64,000 bases of DNA from positions 372,001-436,000 of the forward strand of contig CAWGDF010000004.1 in the NCBI GenBank assembly GCA_963821275.1, in the 5' to 3' direction. The notes beneath the pieces are model-generated. The model saw only the letters and a list, made by a program, of their open reading frames with translations, was not told where the DNA came from and did no database searches. Position numbers and translations under genes: made by a program. Positions 49,144-57,228 of this stretch are shown here, one piece after another (position 1 is the stretch's first letter; every line of letters begins with the position of its first letter). This DNA is from JACVRW01 sp963821275. GTDB taxonomy: Bacteria; Actinomycetota; Thermoleophilia; Solirubrobacterales; Thermoleophilaceae.

Positions 49144-50331
49144 ATGCCGACCCTGCGTGTGCTCGTAGTCCACAACCGCTACCGCGTCGAGGGAGGAGAG
49201 GAGCGTTCGGTGCAGCTGCAGCTGCGGGCGCTGCACCGGGCGGGTGTCGAACACGCCCTGCTGGAGCGGCGCTCCGCCGAGACGAGCCGGGCGGCCGCGG
49301 CGGCGGCGCTGCTCCGTGGAGGCAGTCACGAGGGCGAGCTGGCCGCCACGGTCCGCGAGATGGGCGCTCAGGTGGTGCACGTCCACAACATGCTTCCGCT
49401 GGTCGGCCCCCGCGGGCTGGCCGCCGCTAGGAAGGCGGGCGCCGCGGTGGTCCTGCACCTCCACAACGTTCGCCTCTTCTGCGCGATCGGCGTGGCTTCG
49501 CGCGACGGCGGTCCCTGCTTTCGCTGCCATGGGCGCAACACCCTGCCGGGCCTGGTGCTCAACTGCCGCGGCTCGGTGCCCGAGGCCGCCGTGTACGCGG
49601 CCGCGCTCGCCCGCCACCAGCCGGCCGTTTTCCGCGCAGTCGACACCTTGCTCGCGCCCAGCCGCTACGCCGTGGGTCAGCTGGCCCTCCTCGGCGCCCC
49701 GGCCGAGCGGCTCGAGGCGCTGCCGCACTACCTGCCCTCCGAGGCCTTTGCCGAGCGCTCGAGGGCCGACCGCGGCGAGTACGCGCTCGTGGCCTCGCGC
49801 CTCTCGGCCGAGAAGGGCGTGGACACCGCGATAACGGCGGCCGCGCGGTCGGGCGTTCCGCTCCGGGTGGCCGGGGAGGGCCCGGCGGCGGTCGAGCTCG
49901 GCGATCTGGCCCGCCGGCTGGGGGCGCCCGTCGAGCTGCTGGGCCGGGTCGAGCGCGACCAGATGGCCCCTCTGCTGGCCGGTGCCGGCGCGCTGCTCAT
50001 GCCTTCCCGCTACCACGAGTTCGCGGGGTACGCGGCGCTGGAGGCGATGGCCGCCGGGGTGCCGGTCGTGGCCTCTGCTTTGGGCGCCCTCCCCGAGCTG
50101 ATCGGGGCGGAACGCTGCCTCTCCGCGAACGATCCAGTCGAACTGGCCGCGCGCCTGAAGGAATTGTGGGAGGAGCCCGAGCGACGACAGGCGGAGGGAG
50201 ACGAGCTCATTGCCCGCGCCCGCGAGCGCCACGGAGAGGCGGACTACGTCCGCCGGCTGCTCGAGCTCTATGAGCGGCTGGCCTCGAGGTCGCGCAGCAG
50301 CGGGGCGTCGCGGTCACGCGCCGAGGTCTGA
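49144..50331 (+). CDS. Glycosyltransferase family 4
   Basis: A 395-residue GT-B enzyme. The N-terminal VLVVHNRYRVEGGEERSVQL, HNVRLFCAIG and the cysteine motif CFRCHGRNTLPGLVLNC are typical of a GT4 subgroup in polysaccharide loci. The C-terminal domain has VASRLSAEKGVDTAITAA and the E-x7-E in SRYHEFAGYAALEAMAAGVP. The last 20 residues (LASRSRSSGASRSRAEV) are low-complexity and overlap the RfbC-type gene on the other strand by 64 bases. Confidence 0.88.
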   Translation: MPTLRVLVVHNRYRVEGGEERSVQLQLRALHRAGVEHALLERRSAETSRAAAAAALLRGGSHEGELAATVREMGAQVVHVHNMLPLVGPRGLAAARKAGAAVVLHLHNVRLFCAIGVASRDGGPCFRCHGRNTLPGLVLNCRGSVPEAAVYAAALARHQPAVFRAVDTLLAPSRYAVGQLALLGAPAERLEALPHYLPSEAFAERSRADRGEYALVASRLSAEKGVDTAITAAARSGVPLRVAGEGPAAVELGDLARRLGAPVELLGRVERDQMAPLLAGAGALLMPSRYHEFAGYAALEAMAAGVPVVASALGALPELIGAERCLSANDPVELAARLKELWEEPERRQAEGDELIARARERHGEADYVRRLLELYERLASRSRSSGASRSRAEV

Positions 50332-50807
50332 AGCTCGAGCCCCGCGGGCCAGCCGATTCCCACATCTGGGTCGTCGAAGCGAAAGCCGGACTCCAGGTCG
50401 GGGTCGTAGTAGTCCGAGCACTTGTAGACCACGTCGGCAACTTCGGAGAGCACCACGAACCCGTGGGCAAAGCCGTCGGGCGCATACAGCTGGCGGTGGT
50501 TCTCGTCGCTCAGCTCGAACGACTCCCAGCGCCCGAACGACGGTGACCCCTCACGGATGTCCACCAGCACGTCGAGGATGGCGCCCCGCGGGCAGCGCAC
50601 CAGCTTGGCCATGCCCTTCTGGTAATGCATGCCCCGCAGCACGCCCCGGGCGGAGCGCGAGTGGTTGTCCTGCACGAACTCGTCGTGAACGCCGAGCTCG
50701 GCCAGGACATTGCGGCGGTAGGTCTCAGAGAAGAACCCGCGCTCGTCGCCGTGCACCACCGGCTCGACCAGCACCGGGCCCTCCAGGCGGGTCTCCAGGC
50801 GCCTCAT
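50268..50807 (-). CDS. rfbC: dTDP-4-dehydrorhamnose 3,5-epimerase family protein
   Basis: A 179-residue cupin epimerase that should epimerise a 4-keto-6-deoxy nucleotide sugar. VHGDERGFFSETYR, RGMHYQKG with the catalytic histidine, ILDVLVDIREGSPSFGRW and FAHGFVVLSE are intact, and YKCSDYYDPDLESGF carries the tyrosine region. The other rml genes are not in the window, so the real substrate could be another ketosugar. The ATG overlaps the stop of the lhgO-type gene (ATGA). The 3' end overlaps the converging glycosyltransferase. Confidence 0.87.
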   Translation of the reverse strand: MRRLETRLEGPVLVEPVVHGDERGFFSETYRRNVLAELGVHDEFVQDNHSRSARGVLRGMHYQKGMAKLVRCPRGAILDVLVDIREGSPSFGRWESFELSDENHRQLYAPDGFAHGFVVLSEVADVVYKCSDYYDPDLESGFRFDDPDVGIGWPAGLELQTSARDRDAPLLRDLEASRS

Positions 50808-51982
50808 GTCGCGTACAGGCTATCCGCGCGATCCGCGATCAGCTGCGCCAGGGCCAGCGACGATGTGGCCGCCGGCGAGGGGGCGTTCCGCACGTGCAGG
50901 GCGCGCTCGGTCTCGGACACCACGAAGTCGTCCACCAGCGCGCCGTCGCGCCCCACGGCCTGCGCGCGGACGCCGGCGAAGCCGCCCTCGAAGTCGTCCG
51001 CGCGGATCTCCGGCACGTACTCGGCGGCGGCGTCGGCGAGCGCTTGCCGGCTGACCGCGTGGCGGACCTCCGTGACCCCGGTGCGCCACCAGCGCCTGGC
51101 CATTCGCCAGGTGCCCGGCCAGGTGAGGTCGCGCACCGCGCCCGGGGCCAGCAGCGCGGTCGGGCCGAGGGACACCTCGCCGTCGATGTGGCGGCTCAGG
51201 TGCACGCCCAGGAAGGGCAGGCTCGGGTCGGGCACCGGATAGATCAAGGAGCGCACCAGCTCGCGCCGCTCGGGGCGCAGGTAGAGGTAGGCCCCGCGGA
51301 AGGGCACGATGCGCGGGTCGGGCGAGGCCCCGGCCGCCACCGCCAGGCGATCCGAGGCCGCCCCGGCGCAGAACACGGCGAAGCGGGCGCGGGTCTCGCC
51401 CTGGTCGTGCTGAAGGACGACGCGGTCCGGCCGCGAGTCCACGCCCTGGATGCCGCAGCCCGTGACCACCGGCACGCCCCGTCCCACGAGCTCCCCGGCC
51501 AGCGCCTGAGCGACGGCCGCGAAATCCACGATGCCGGTTGCGGGCGAGTGCAGCGCCGCCACGCCGCGGCAGTGCGGCTCGATCTCCTGCAGCTCGCCGG
51601 AGGTCAGCCGCCGCAGGCCCGGAACCTCGTTCTCGCGTCCGCGCCGCTCGAGCTCGTCGAGCCGGGGAAGCTCCTCCTCGTTGCGGGCGACGATGACCTT
51701 CCCGCAGCGCTCGACCGGGATCCCGAGCTCATCGCAGTATGCGTACATCGCGCGCGCGCCGGCCACACACATGCGCGCCTTGAGCGACCCGGGCTTGTAG
51801 TAGATGCCGGCGTGGATGACCCCGCTGTTGGTGCCCGTCTGCCCAGTGGCCAACCGCTCCGCGCGCTCGAGCACCACCGCGGACCGGTCAGGGTGGCGGC
51901 TGACGAGCTCGCGCGCCACGGCGAGCCCCAGGATGCCCCCGCCGACCACGACCAGATCGCATTCACTCGGGGCCCCGCTCAC
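50804..51982 (-). CDS. lhgO: L-2-hydroxyglutarate oxidase-type FAD oxidoreductase
   Basis: A 392-residue FAD-dependent enzyme of the LhgO/DAO family. The dinucleotide fold is DLVVVGGGILGLAVARELVS. TGQTGTNSGVIHAGIYYKPG, KARMCVAGARAMYAYCDELG and PFLGVHLSRHIDGEVSLGPT strongly match LhgO, which oxidises L-2-hydroxyglutarate to 2-oxoglutarate. Its place inside a sugar-nucleotide operon, coupled to the epimerase by an ATGA overlap, is unusual. Either it is a housekeeping gene carried along or it acts on another hydroxy acid. Confidence 0.85.
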   Translation of the reverse strand: MSGAPSECDLVVVGGGILGLAVARELVSRHPDRSAVVLERAERLATGQTGTNSGVIHAGIYYKPGSLKARMCVAGARAMYAYCDELGIPVERCGKVIVARNEEELPRLDELERRGRENEVPGLRRLTSGELQEIEPHCRGVAALHSPATGIVDFAAVAQALAGELVGRGVPVVTGCGIQGVDSRPDRVVLQHDQGETRARFAVFCAGAASDRLAVAAGASPDPRIVPFRGAYLYLRPERRELVRSLIYPVPDPSLPFLGVHLSRHIDGEVSLGPTALLAPGAVRDLTWPGTWRMARRWWRTGVTEVRHAVSRQALADAAAEYVPEIRADDFEGGFAGVRAQAVGRDGALVDDFVVSETERALHVRNAPSPAATSSLALAQLIADRADSLYAT

Positions 51983-51983
51983 G

Positions 51984-52973
51984 TCAGCCCGCCTGCTTGG
52001 TCGGCACCCCGCTGGAGAGGAGCTCGAGGTCGGTGTCCACCATCCGCCGGATCATTTCCTCGAAGCTTGTGCGCGGCTCCCAGCCCAGCTGCTCGCGGGC
52101 CTTGGTGTAGTCGCCGATGAGGTGCTCGACGTCGGCGGGCCGCAGGAACTGCGGGTCGACGCGCACGTGCCGCTCGGGATCGAGCCCAACGTGCTCGAAG
52201 GCCACGTCCACGAGGTGACGCACGCTGTGCGCCTGGCCGGTCGCGATGACGAAGTCCTCCGGACGCTCCTGCTGAAGCATCAGCCACATCGCCTCGACGT
52301 AGTCCCTCGCGTAGCCCCAGTCACGCTCGGCGTCGAGGTTGCCGAGCGTGAGATCGTCGCGCAGGCCGAGCTTGATGGCGGCGACTCCGTGGGTCACTTT
52401 TCGGGTCACGAACTCCAACCCGCGACGTGGGCTCTCGTGGTTGAAAAGTATCCCTGAGCAGGCAAAAAGGTCGTAGCTCTCGCGGTAGTTCACGGTGATG
52501 AAGTGCCCGTAGCACTTGGCCACCCCGTAGGGGGAGCGCGGGTAGAAGGGCGTCGACTCGCGCTGCGGGACCTCGCGGACCTTGCCGAACATCTCCGACG
52601 AGGAGGCCTGATAGAAGCGGGCCTGAGGGACCACCTCGCGCATCGCCTCGAGCATGCGCGTGACGCCCACGGCGGTGAACTCCGCGGTCAGCGTGGGCTG
52701 CGACCAGGACGCCGCCACGAACGACATCGCGGCCAGGTTGTAGATCTCGTCCGGCTCGCTGTCGTGGAGCACGTCGGTAAGCGAGCGCTGGTCCAGCAGG
52801 TCGCCGGTGTGCAGGACGATGTCGTCCCGGATGTGGGCGAGCCGCTGGAATGTCTCGGTGGACGCCCGGCGCACCATGCCGTGGACCTCGTAGCCCTTCT
52901 CGAGGAGAAGGTCGGCGAGGTAGGACCCGTCCTGACCGGTGATCCCGGTGATGAGTGCGCGCTTGGGGGCCAT
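51984..52973 (-). CDS. gmd: GDP-mannose 4,6-dehydratase
   Basis: A 329-residue extended SDR that makes GDP-4-keto-6-deoxymannose from GDP-mannose. The cofactor loop is ALITGITGQDGSYLADLLLE, the NADP-type arginine pair is MVRRASTETF, and the active site has SSSEMFG, YGVAKCYGHF (Tyr-x3-Lys) and FNHESPRRG. All segments specific to Gmd rather than other dehydratases are present (ILFNHESPRR, RDWGYARDYVEAMWLMLQ). I start at the ATG at 52973; the frame continues to 53180 into the reductase gene but homology begins here. It works with the next reductase gene. Confidence 0.93.
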   Translation of the reverse strand: MAPKRALITGITGQDGSYLADLLLEKGYEVHGMVRRASTETFQRLAHIRDDIVLHTGDLLDQRSLTDVLHDSEPDEIYNLAAMSFVAASWSQPTLTAEFTAVGVTRMLEAMREVVPQARFYQASSSEMFGKVREVPQRESTPFYPRSPYGVAKCYGHFITVNYRESYDLFACSGILFNHESPRRGLEFVTRKVTHGVAAIKLGLRDDLTLGNLDAERDWGYARDYVEAMWLMLQQERPEDFVIATGQAHSVRHLVDVAFEHVGLDPERHVRVDPQFLRPADVEHLIGDYTKAREQLGWEPRTSFEEMIRRMVDTDLELLSSGVPTKQAG

Positions 52974-52989
52974 CGTCGGGCGAGGCAGG

Positions 52990-53883
52990 CTATCGCCTGG
53001 CCATCTCCTCCCGCCACGCTTCCAGCGCGTCGGCCACCGTCCGCTCCAGCGGGATCTGCGGCTCCCAGCCGCACGCGGCCCGAAGCCGCTCGGCGGAGCC
53101 GCGCACCTCGGGCACGTCGTGCGTGCGGACACGGGCGGGGTCGACCTCGTGGCGCACCGGCAGCGCCGCTGCGCGGCCAACGAGCTCCACCAGCTTGCGC
53201 ACGCTCACGGCTCGGCCGCTGCAGACGTTGTAGGCGCCGGGCTCGAGTCCGGCCGCCGCAACGTAGGCGCGGACCACGTCGCGCACGTCGGTGAAGTCGC
53301 GGGCCGAGTCGGGGTTGCCGGTGAGCAGCACCGTCTCGTCCGCGCCGGCGGCCTCGGCCTCGGCCACCTGGCGGGTCAGGGTGCCCACCACGTAGTCCTC
53401 GTGCTGCCCCGGGCCGGCGTGGTTGAAGGCACGGGTACGGACCACGCGCAGGCCGAAGGCATCGGCGTATTGGCCCGCCAGCAGCTCGCAGGCGGCCTTC
53501 GAGACCGCGTACGGATTCTGTGGTCGCAGCGGAGCGTCCTCGGTCACCGGCAGCCGCTCCGGCGGTCCGTAGACCTCACCCGAGCTGGCCACCACCACGG
53601 CGGCCTCCGGCGCGTGCGCCCGCACCGCCTCGAGCAGGTTCAGGGTCATGCGCAGGTTCTGATCGAGCGTCTCCGCGGGCTCCTCCCAGGAGCGTCCGAC
53701 CGAGGCCAGCGCGGCCAGGTGGAAGACGACCGTGGGCCGCGCCGCGGCGAGCGCCTCGCGTACCGCCGGGGCGTCGAGGAGGTCGAGCTCGTCGCGTTCC
53801 GGGGCCACCGCCGTGTCGAGCAGCCGCAGCAGGTGCCGGCCCGCGAAGCCCGAGCCCCCGGTGACGAAGGCGCCCCCGCTCAC
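52990..53883 (-). CDS. rmd: GDP-4-keto-6-deoxy-D-mannose reductase-like SDR
   Basis: A 297-residue extended SDR. The cofactor loop is AFVTGGSGFAGRHLLRLL, and the active site is SSGEVYG...YAVSKAACE. FNHAGPGQHEDYVVGTLTRQ and RDFTDVRDVVRAYVAA match Rmd, which reduces the Gmd product to GDP-D-rhamnose, or related reductases giving GDP-6-deoxytalose. It lies directly upstream of gmd, separated by 16 bases. The final stereochemistry at C4 cannot be read from the sequence. Confidence 0.85.
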   Translation of the reverse strand: MSGGAFVTGGSGFAGRHLLRLLDTAVAPERDELDLLDAPAVREALAAARPTVVFHLAALASVGRSWEEPAETLDQNLRMTLNLLEAVRAHAPEAAVVVASSGEVYGPPERLPVTEDAPLRPQNPYAVSKAACELLAGQYADAFGLRVVRTRAFNHAGPGQHEDYVVGTLTRQVAEAEAAGADETVLLTGNPDSARDFTDVRDVVRAYVAAAGLEPGAYNVCSGRAVSVRKLVELVGRAAALPVRHEVDPARVRTHDVPEVRGSAERLRAACGWEPQIPLERTVADALEAWREEMARR

Positions 53884-53884
53884 C

Positions 53885-54142
53885 TTATGGCCGCAGGCCC
53901 TCGACGCAGGCCCAGTGACGCGGATCGACGCGCGGCTCGAACCCCATCCGCCTCAGGTCCGCCTCGCATGCGTCGCGAGTGTACGAGCCGTGCAGCTCCA
54001 CCTTGATGGCGCGGACGGGGTCGACGCCGCAGCCGCTCCCGGTCGCCCGGTGGCCATGCCCCCGGTCACCCGGGTGCCCACGTAGCCCAGGCGGATCGCC
54101 CGCTGCAGCGGCCGCGGGAGCCTCCGCAGCTGACGCAGGCAC
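53885..54142 (-). CDS. Short ORF, possible remnant, between nucleotide-sugar genes
   Basis: An 85-codon frame. The start GTG at 54142 lies two bases from the stop of the upstream epimerase gene and the end is one base before the reductase's start, so the spacing is right for an operon gene. The first half is low-complexity and the second (IKVELHGSYTRDACEADLRR, MGFEPRVDPRHWACVEG) looks structured. In another frame the upstream part reads LRRLPRPLQRAIRLGYVG, which also looks protein-like. A frameshifted remnant of a larger gene is possible. I do not recognise it. Confidence 0.35.
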   Translation of the reverse strand: MPASAAEAPAAAAAGDPPGLRGHPGDRGHGHRATGSGCGVDPVRAIKVELHGSYTRDACEADLRRMGFEPRVDPRHWACVEGLRP

Positions 54143-54143
54143 G

Positions 54144-55112
54144 TCAGACCTTGAGCTCCTGCTCCCGCATCCACTGCACGGTGTCCGCGAGCCCCTCGCG
54201 CAGGTCGATCCTGGCCTCCCAGCCCAGCACGCGGCGCGCCTTCTCGACCGAGGGCCAGCGCCGCTGCACGTCGACCTCGAAAGAGGGGAGGTGCTCCAGC
54301 TCGAACTCGTCCGGGTCCTCGCCGCAGGCCTCCCAGATAAGGGCGGCGATCTCGGCCATGGTCCGCTCCTCGGAGGCCGAGACGTTGAAGTCGTCGTTCT
54401 CCGCCGCAGGGTGGAACATGGCGGTGACGATTCCGTCGGCGATGTCGTCCACGTGGGTCAGCGTCCGCGTCTGCTGGCCCGAGCCGAAGATCGGCAGCGG
54501 CCGCTGGCCGGACAGCACCTTGCCGATGAGGTCGGGCACGACGTGAGCGACTCCCGGTTCGGAGTCGGGCAGCTCGCCGGGCCCGTAGGCGTTGAAGGGA
54601 CGGCAGATGGTGAAGGGCAGGCCGTGCTCGTCGTGCAGGGCGCGGCAATAGACCTCGCCGGCGAGCTTCGAGAAGCCGTAGGCCGAGTGGGGAGGGGGGC
54701 AATCGGCGAGGTGCTCCTCGGGCGTCGGAAACACCGTGGCTCGTTCGAACATCATCGACGAGGACACGTAGACGAGTCGCTCGACCCGCTGCTCCAGGGC
54801 CGCACGGAAGACCACGTTGTAGAGCCCGGTGTTCCACTCCAGCAGCGTGTGGGGGAGGCGGTGGAAGTTCGCGATCCCGCCGACGATCGCCGCCAGGTGG
54901 ACCACGTGGCTGCAGTCCTCGGCTGCCGCCTCCGCCTCGCCCGGATCGACCAGGTTGCCGGTGCGAACCTCCGCGACCTCGCGCATCCACCCGGGCGCCT
55001 CGCGCAGGTCGGCCACGCGGACCAGGACCTCCGGCTCGGTGGCCAGCCGCCGGACCACCGCGGTGCCGATGGTGCCGACGCCGCCGGTGACTAGCACCCG
55101 CGGCGGCGTCAC
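54144..55112 (-). CDS. NAD-dependent epimerase/dehydratase (extended SDR)
   Basis: A 322-residue nucleotide-sugar epimerase or dehydratase. The cofactor loop is VLVTGGVGTIGTAVVRRL. SSSMMFERATVFPTPEEH precedes the active-site YGFSKLAGE. RPFNAYGPGELPDSEPG and LTHVDDIADGI are family segments. It resembles UDP-glucose 4-epimerase and GDP-mannose 3,5-epimerase-type proteins, but the substrate is not decided. It starts with GTG in a GTGA overlap with the upstream dehydrogenase gene. Confidence 0.85.
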   Translation of the reverse strand: MTPPRVLVTGGVGTIGTAVVRRLATEPEVLVRVADLREAPGWMREVAEVRTGNLVDPGEAEAAAEDCSHVVHLAAIVGGIANFHRLPHTLLEWNTGLYNVVFRAALEQRVERLVYVSSSMMFERATVFPTPEEHLADCPPPHSAYGFSKLAGEVYCRALHDEHGLPFTICRPFNAYGPGELPDSEPGVAHVVPDLIGKVLSGQRPLPIFGSGQQTRTLTHVDDIADGIVTAMFHPAAENDDFNVSASEERTMAEIAALIWEACGEDPDEFELEHLPSFEVDVQRRWPSVEKARRVLGWEARIDLREGLADTVQWMREQELKV

Positions 55113-56344
55113 TCGACCGTCGCGTGCCTGCGCACGGTGCCGAACACCTGCCCGGCCCCCGTCACGTTCCAGGGATCGGCCAGCAGCGCGCCCTCGGGCA
55201 GCCGGGCTGCGAGCCCCTCGAAGTCCGAGTGGTTGGTGGCGATCACCACGGCGTCGGCGCCCTCGAGCGCGCTCTCCAGCGGCTCCGACTCCGCGGGCAC
55301 GTTGGGGTCGTGGCGGGCGACGTGGGCCAGCTCACGCTCCAGCATGCGCACGAGCTTGTAGGAGAGCGAGTCGCGCACATCGTCGGAGTCGCGCTTGAAG
55401 GTGAGGCCGAGCACCGCCACCTTTAGGTCGCGCAGCGAGCCGCCGAGCCGCGACTTCAGCCCCTTCACCAGGAAGAGCGGCACGGTCTCGTGGACGCGCG
55501 AGACTGCGAGCAGCATGCCCGGGCCGCTCGAGCGCTCCTCCGAGAAGGCGAAATCCTTGCGCAGGCAGGCGCCGGCCGTCAGCCCCGGCGCGGCCATCCC
55601 GCCGCGCGGGTAGTCGCGGTTGATGAGCTCGATCACCTCGAACACGTTCGCCCCGTACTGCTCGCACTCCATCATCAGCAGGTTGGGCAGCGCGAACTGC
55701 GTGTAGCGCAGGACGTTCGTCCAGATCTTGGCCAGCTCCGCCTCCGTCGGAGTGGTCTGGACGATCTCGGTGCCGAAGACCTCGAACAGCTCGGCCGCGC
55801 GGTCGCCGGAGCCCTCGCCCACGCCCCCCACGATGCAGGGCAGCGTTGCGATCTCCTCGACGAAGTGGTTGGCCGCGATGCGCTCCGGCACGTGGGCGAC
55901 GAACAGGTCCTGACCCACCTTGAACCCCCGCCGCTGCTCGATGTAGCCCGCCACCCAGTCGGTGGTCCCGGGGGCGACGGTGGAGCGCAGGATCAGCGAG
56001 TGGCCCTCGCGCAGCACCGGCAGGAGATCGTCCACGACGCCGCGGATTCCGGCGACGTCGATCTCGATGTGCACATGTGACGGCGTGTGCAGGGTGAGCA
56101 CGATGTGGTCCGCGGCGGCGGCGTCCTGCACGGTGGCCGTGCGCTCGAAGCGCCCGCTCTCCAGGACGCGCTCCAGGAGCTTCTGTGTGCCTGTTTCACC
56201 GAATGGCATGCTGCCCGTGTCCAGCTGGGCGAGCACCGCGTCGCGGCGCTCGACGCCCAGGACGCTCAGGCCGCGGTCGGCGAACGACAGGGCCAGCGGA
56301 AGGCCCACCCGGCCCAGCCCGACCACCGCGACGCTCTGGGTCAT
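55109..56344 (-). CDS. UDP-glucose/UDP-ManNAc 6-dehydrogenase family
   Basis: A 411-residue NAD-dependent nucleotide-sugar dehydrogenase that oxidises C6 twice to a uronic acid. The N-terminal Rossmann loop is VAVVGLGRVGLPLALSFADR. LRSTVAPGTTDWV and AELAKIWTNVLRYTQFAL are conserved. The active-site cysteine lies in GLTAGACLRKDF. The C-terminal domain has VLGLTFKRDSDDVRDSLSYK. It is closer to WecC-type UDP-N-acetylmannosamine dehydrogenases than to Ugd by my reading, but this is uncertain. The ATG at 56344 has TAGACT seven bases upstream. Confidence 0.88.
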   Translation of the reverse strand: MTQSVAVVGLGRVGLPLALSFADRGLSVLGVERRDAVLAQLDTGSMPFGETGTQKLLERVLESGRFERTATVQDAAAADHIVLTLHTPSHVHIEIDVAGIRGVVDDLLPVLREGHSLILRSTVAPGTTDWVAGYIEQRRGFKVGQDLFVAHVPERIAANHFVEEIATLPCIVGGVGEGSGDRAAELFEVFGTEIVQTTPTEAELAKIWTNVLRYTQFALPNLLMMECEQYGANVFEVIELINRDYPRGGMAAPGLTAGACLRKDFAFSEERSSGPGMLLAVSRVHETVPLFLVKGLKSRLGGSLRDLKVAVLGLTFKRDSDDVRDSLSYKLVRMLERELAHVARHDPNVPAESEPLESALEGADAVVIATNHSDFEGLAARLPEGALLADPWNVTGAGQVFGTVRRHATVE

Positions 56345-56351
56345 CCGCCGC

Positions 56352-56357
56352 AGTCTA
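56352..56357 (-). promoter_or_regulatory. -10-like hexamer TAGACT for the nucleotide-sugar operon
   Basis: TAGACT ends seven bases before the ATG at 56344. The hexamer lies in the last codons of the WecG-type gene's downstream gap and its presence suggests a separate promoter for the 50.3-56.3 kb operon. Confidence 0.4.
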
Positions 56358-57158
56358 CGCGCGCCGCTCGGCCAGATACTGGCGTGCAAACGAGAGCACA
56401 AAACGCGGGTTGGTGCTCAGGTAGCGGGGCAGTAGGCGGCGCGGCTCCTGGGCGGCCCGGTAGAGCCACTCGAGCCCGCGCTCCTGCATCCAGCGCGGCG
56501 CCATCGACACGTTCCCCGCGTGGAAGTCGAAGGCCGCGCCCACTCCGCACATCACCGGCACCTCGAGGCGCTCGCGCATGCGGGCCATCCACTTCTCCTG
56601 CTTGGGCACGCCGATGCCCACCCAGAGCACGTCGGGCCCGGCCTCGTTGATCTGCTCGACCAGCGCGTCCTCCTCCTCGGCGCTGAGCGGCCGGAAGGGG
56701 GGCGAGTGGCCGCCGACGATCTTCAGCTCGGGCAGACGACGGCGCATCCCCAGGGCGAGCTGGTCGAGCGATACCTGGTCGCGGCCCCCGTACAGCCAGA
56801 CGCGGTGACCGCGCTCGGCGCAGCGCGCGCTGTAGCGCAGCATCAGCTCGGGTCCGTAGACCCGATCCTCGAGCCGCTCGCCCAGCAGGTTGGCCGCCCA
56901 CACCAGCGGCATCCCGTCGGGCACCACCAGGGTGGAGCTCTGCAGGGCGCCCAGCAGCTCGGGGTCGTCCTGGGCCACCACCAGCGCGTGCACGGGCGCG
57001 GCGCAGACGTAGCCGCGCTCCCTGTCGGCCACCAGGCCGTCCATGACCTCCACCGCCTCGCTGTAGTCGGTCATGGCGACCGGAACGCCCAGGATCGGGC
57101 GCGTGCGCACGTCAGGGCGGCTGCCGTTGGTGCGCTGCGGGTGAGAGGAGACGGTCAC
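56355..57158 (-). CDS. WecG/TagA/CpsF-family glycosyltransferase
   Basis: A 267-residue family 26 glycosyltransferase, which adds N-acetylmannosaminuronic acid or N-acetylmannosamine to a lipid-linked GlcNAc. The motifs are PVHALVVAQDDPELLGAL, VPDGMPLVWAA, RVWLYGGRDQV, PDVLWVGIGVPKQEKWM and GVGAAFDFHAGNVSMAPRWM. Its place directly upstream of a UDP-ManNAc-type dehydrogenase suggests that the dehydrogenase supplies its donor. The GTG start has TAGCCT nine bases upstream. Confidence 0.9.
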   Translation of the reverse strand: MTVSSHPQRTNGSRPDVRTRPILGVPVAMTDYSEAVEVMDGLVADRERGYVCAAPVHALVVAQDDPELLGALQSSTLVVPDGMPLVWAANLLGERLEDRVYGPELMLRYSARCAERGHRVWLYGGRDQVSLDQLALGMRRRLPELKIVGGHSPPFRPLSAEEEDALVEQINEAGPDVLWVGIGVPKQEKWMARMRERLEVPVMCGVGAAFDFHAGNVSMAPRWMQERGLEWLYRAAQEPRRLLPRYLSTNPRFVLSFARQYLAERRA

Positions 57159-57167
57159 TGCGGCGGG

Positions 57168-57173
57168 AGGCTA
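57168..57173 (-). promoter_or_regulatory. -10-like hexamer TAGCCT for the wecG-type gene
   Basis: TAGCCT on the minus strand ends nine bases before the GTG at 57158. Confidence 0.42.
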
Positions 57174-57214
57174 CCGACGTCCCCGGCCCGCCTGAGGCTC
57201 GCCGGGGGGTGCCG

Positions 57215-57220
57215 TAAGGT
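57215..57220 (+). promoter_or_regulatory. -10-like hexamer TAAGGT for the flippase gene
   Basis: TAAGGT ends eight bases before the GTG at 57229. Confidence 0.42.
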
Positions 57221-57228
57221 CTGAACCC

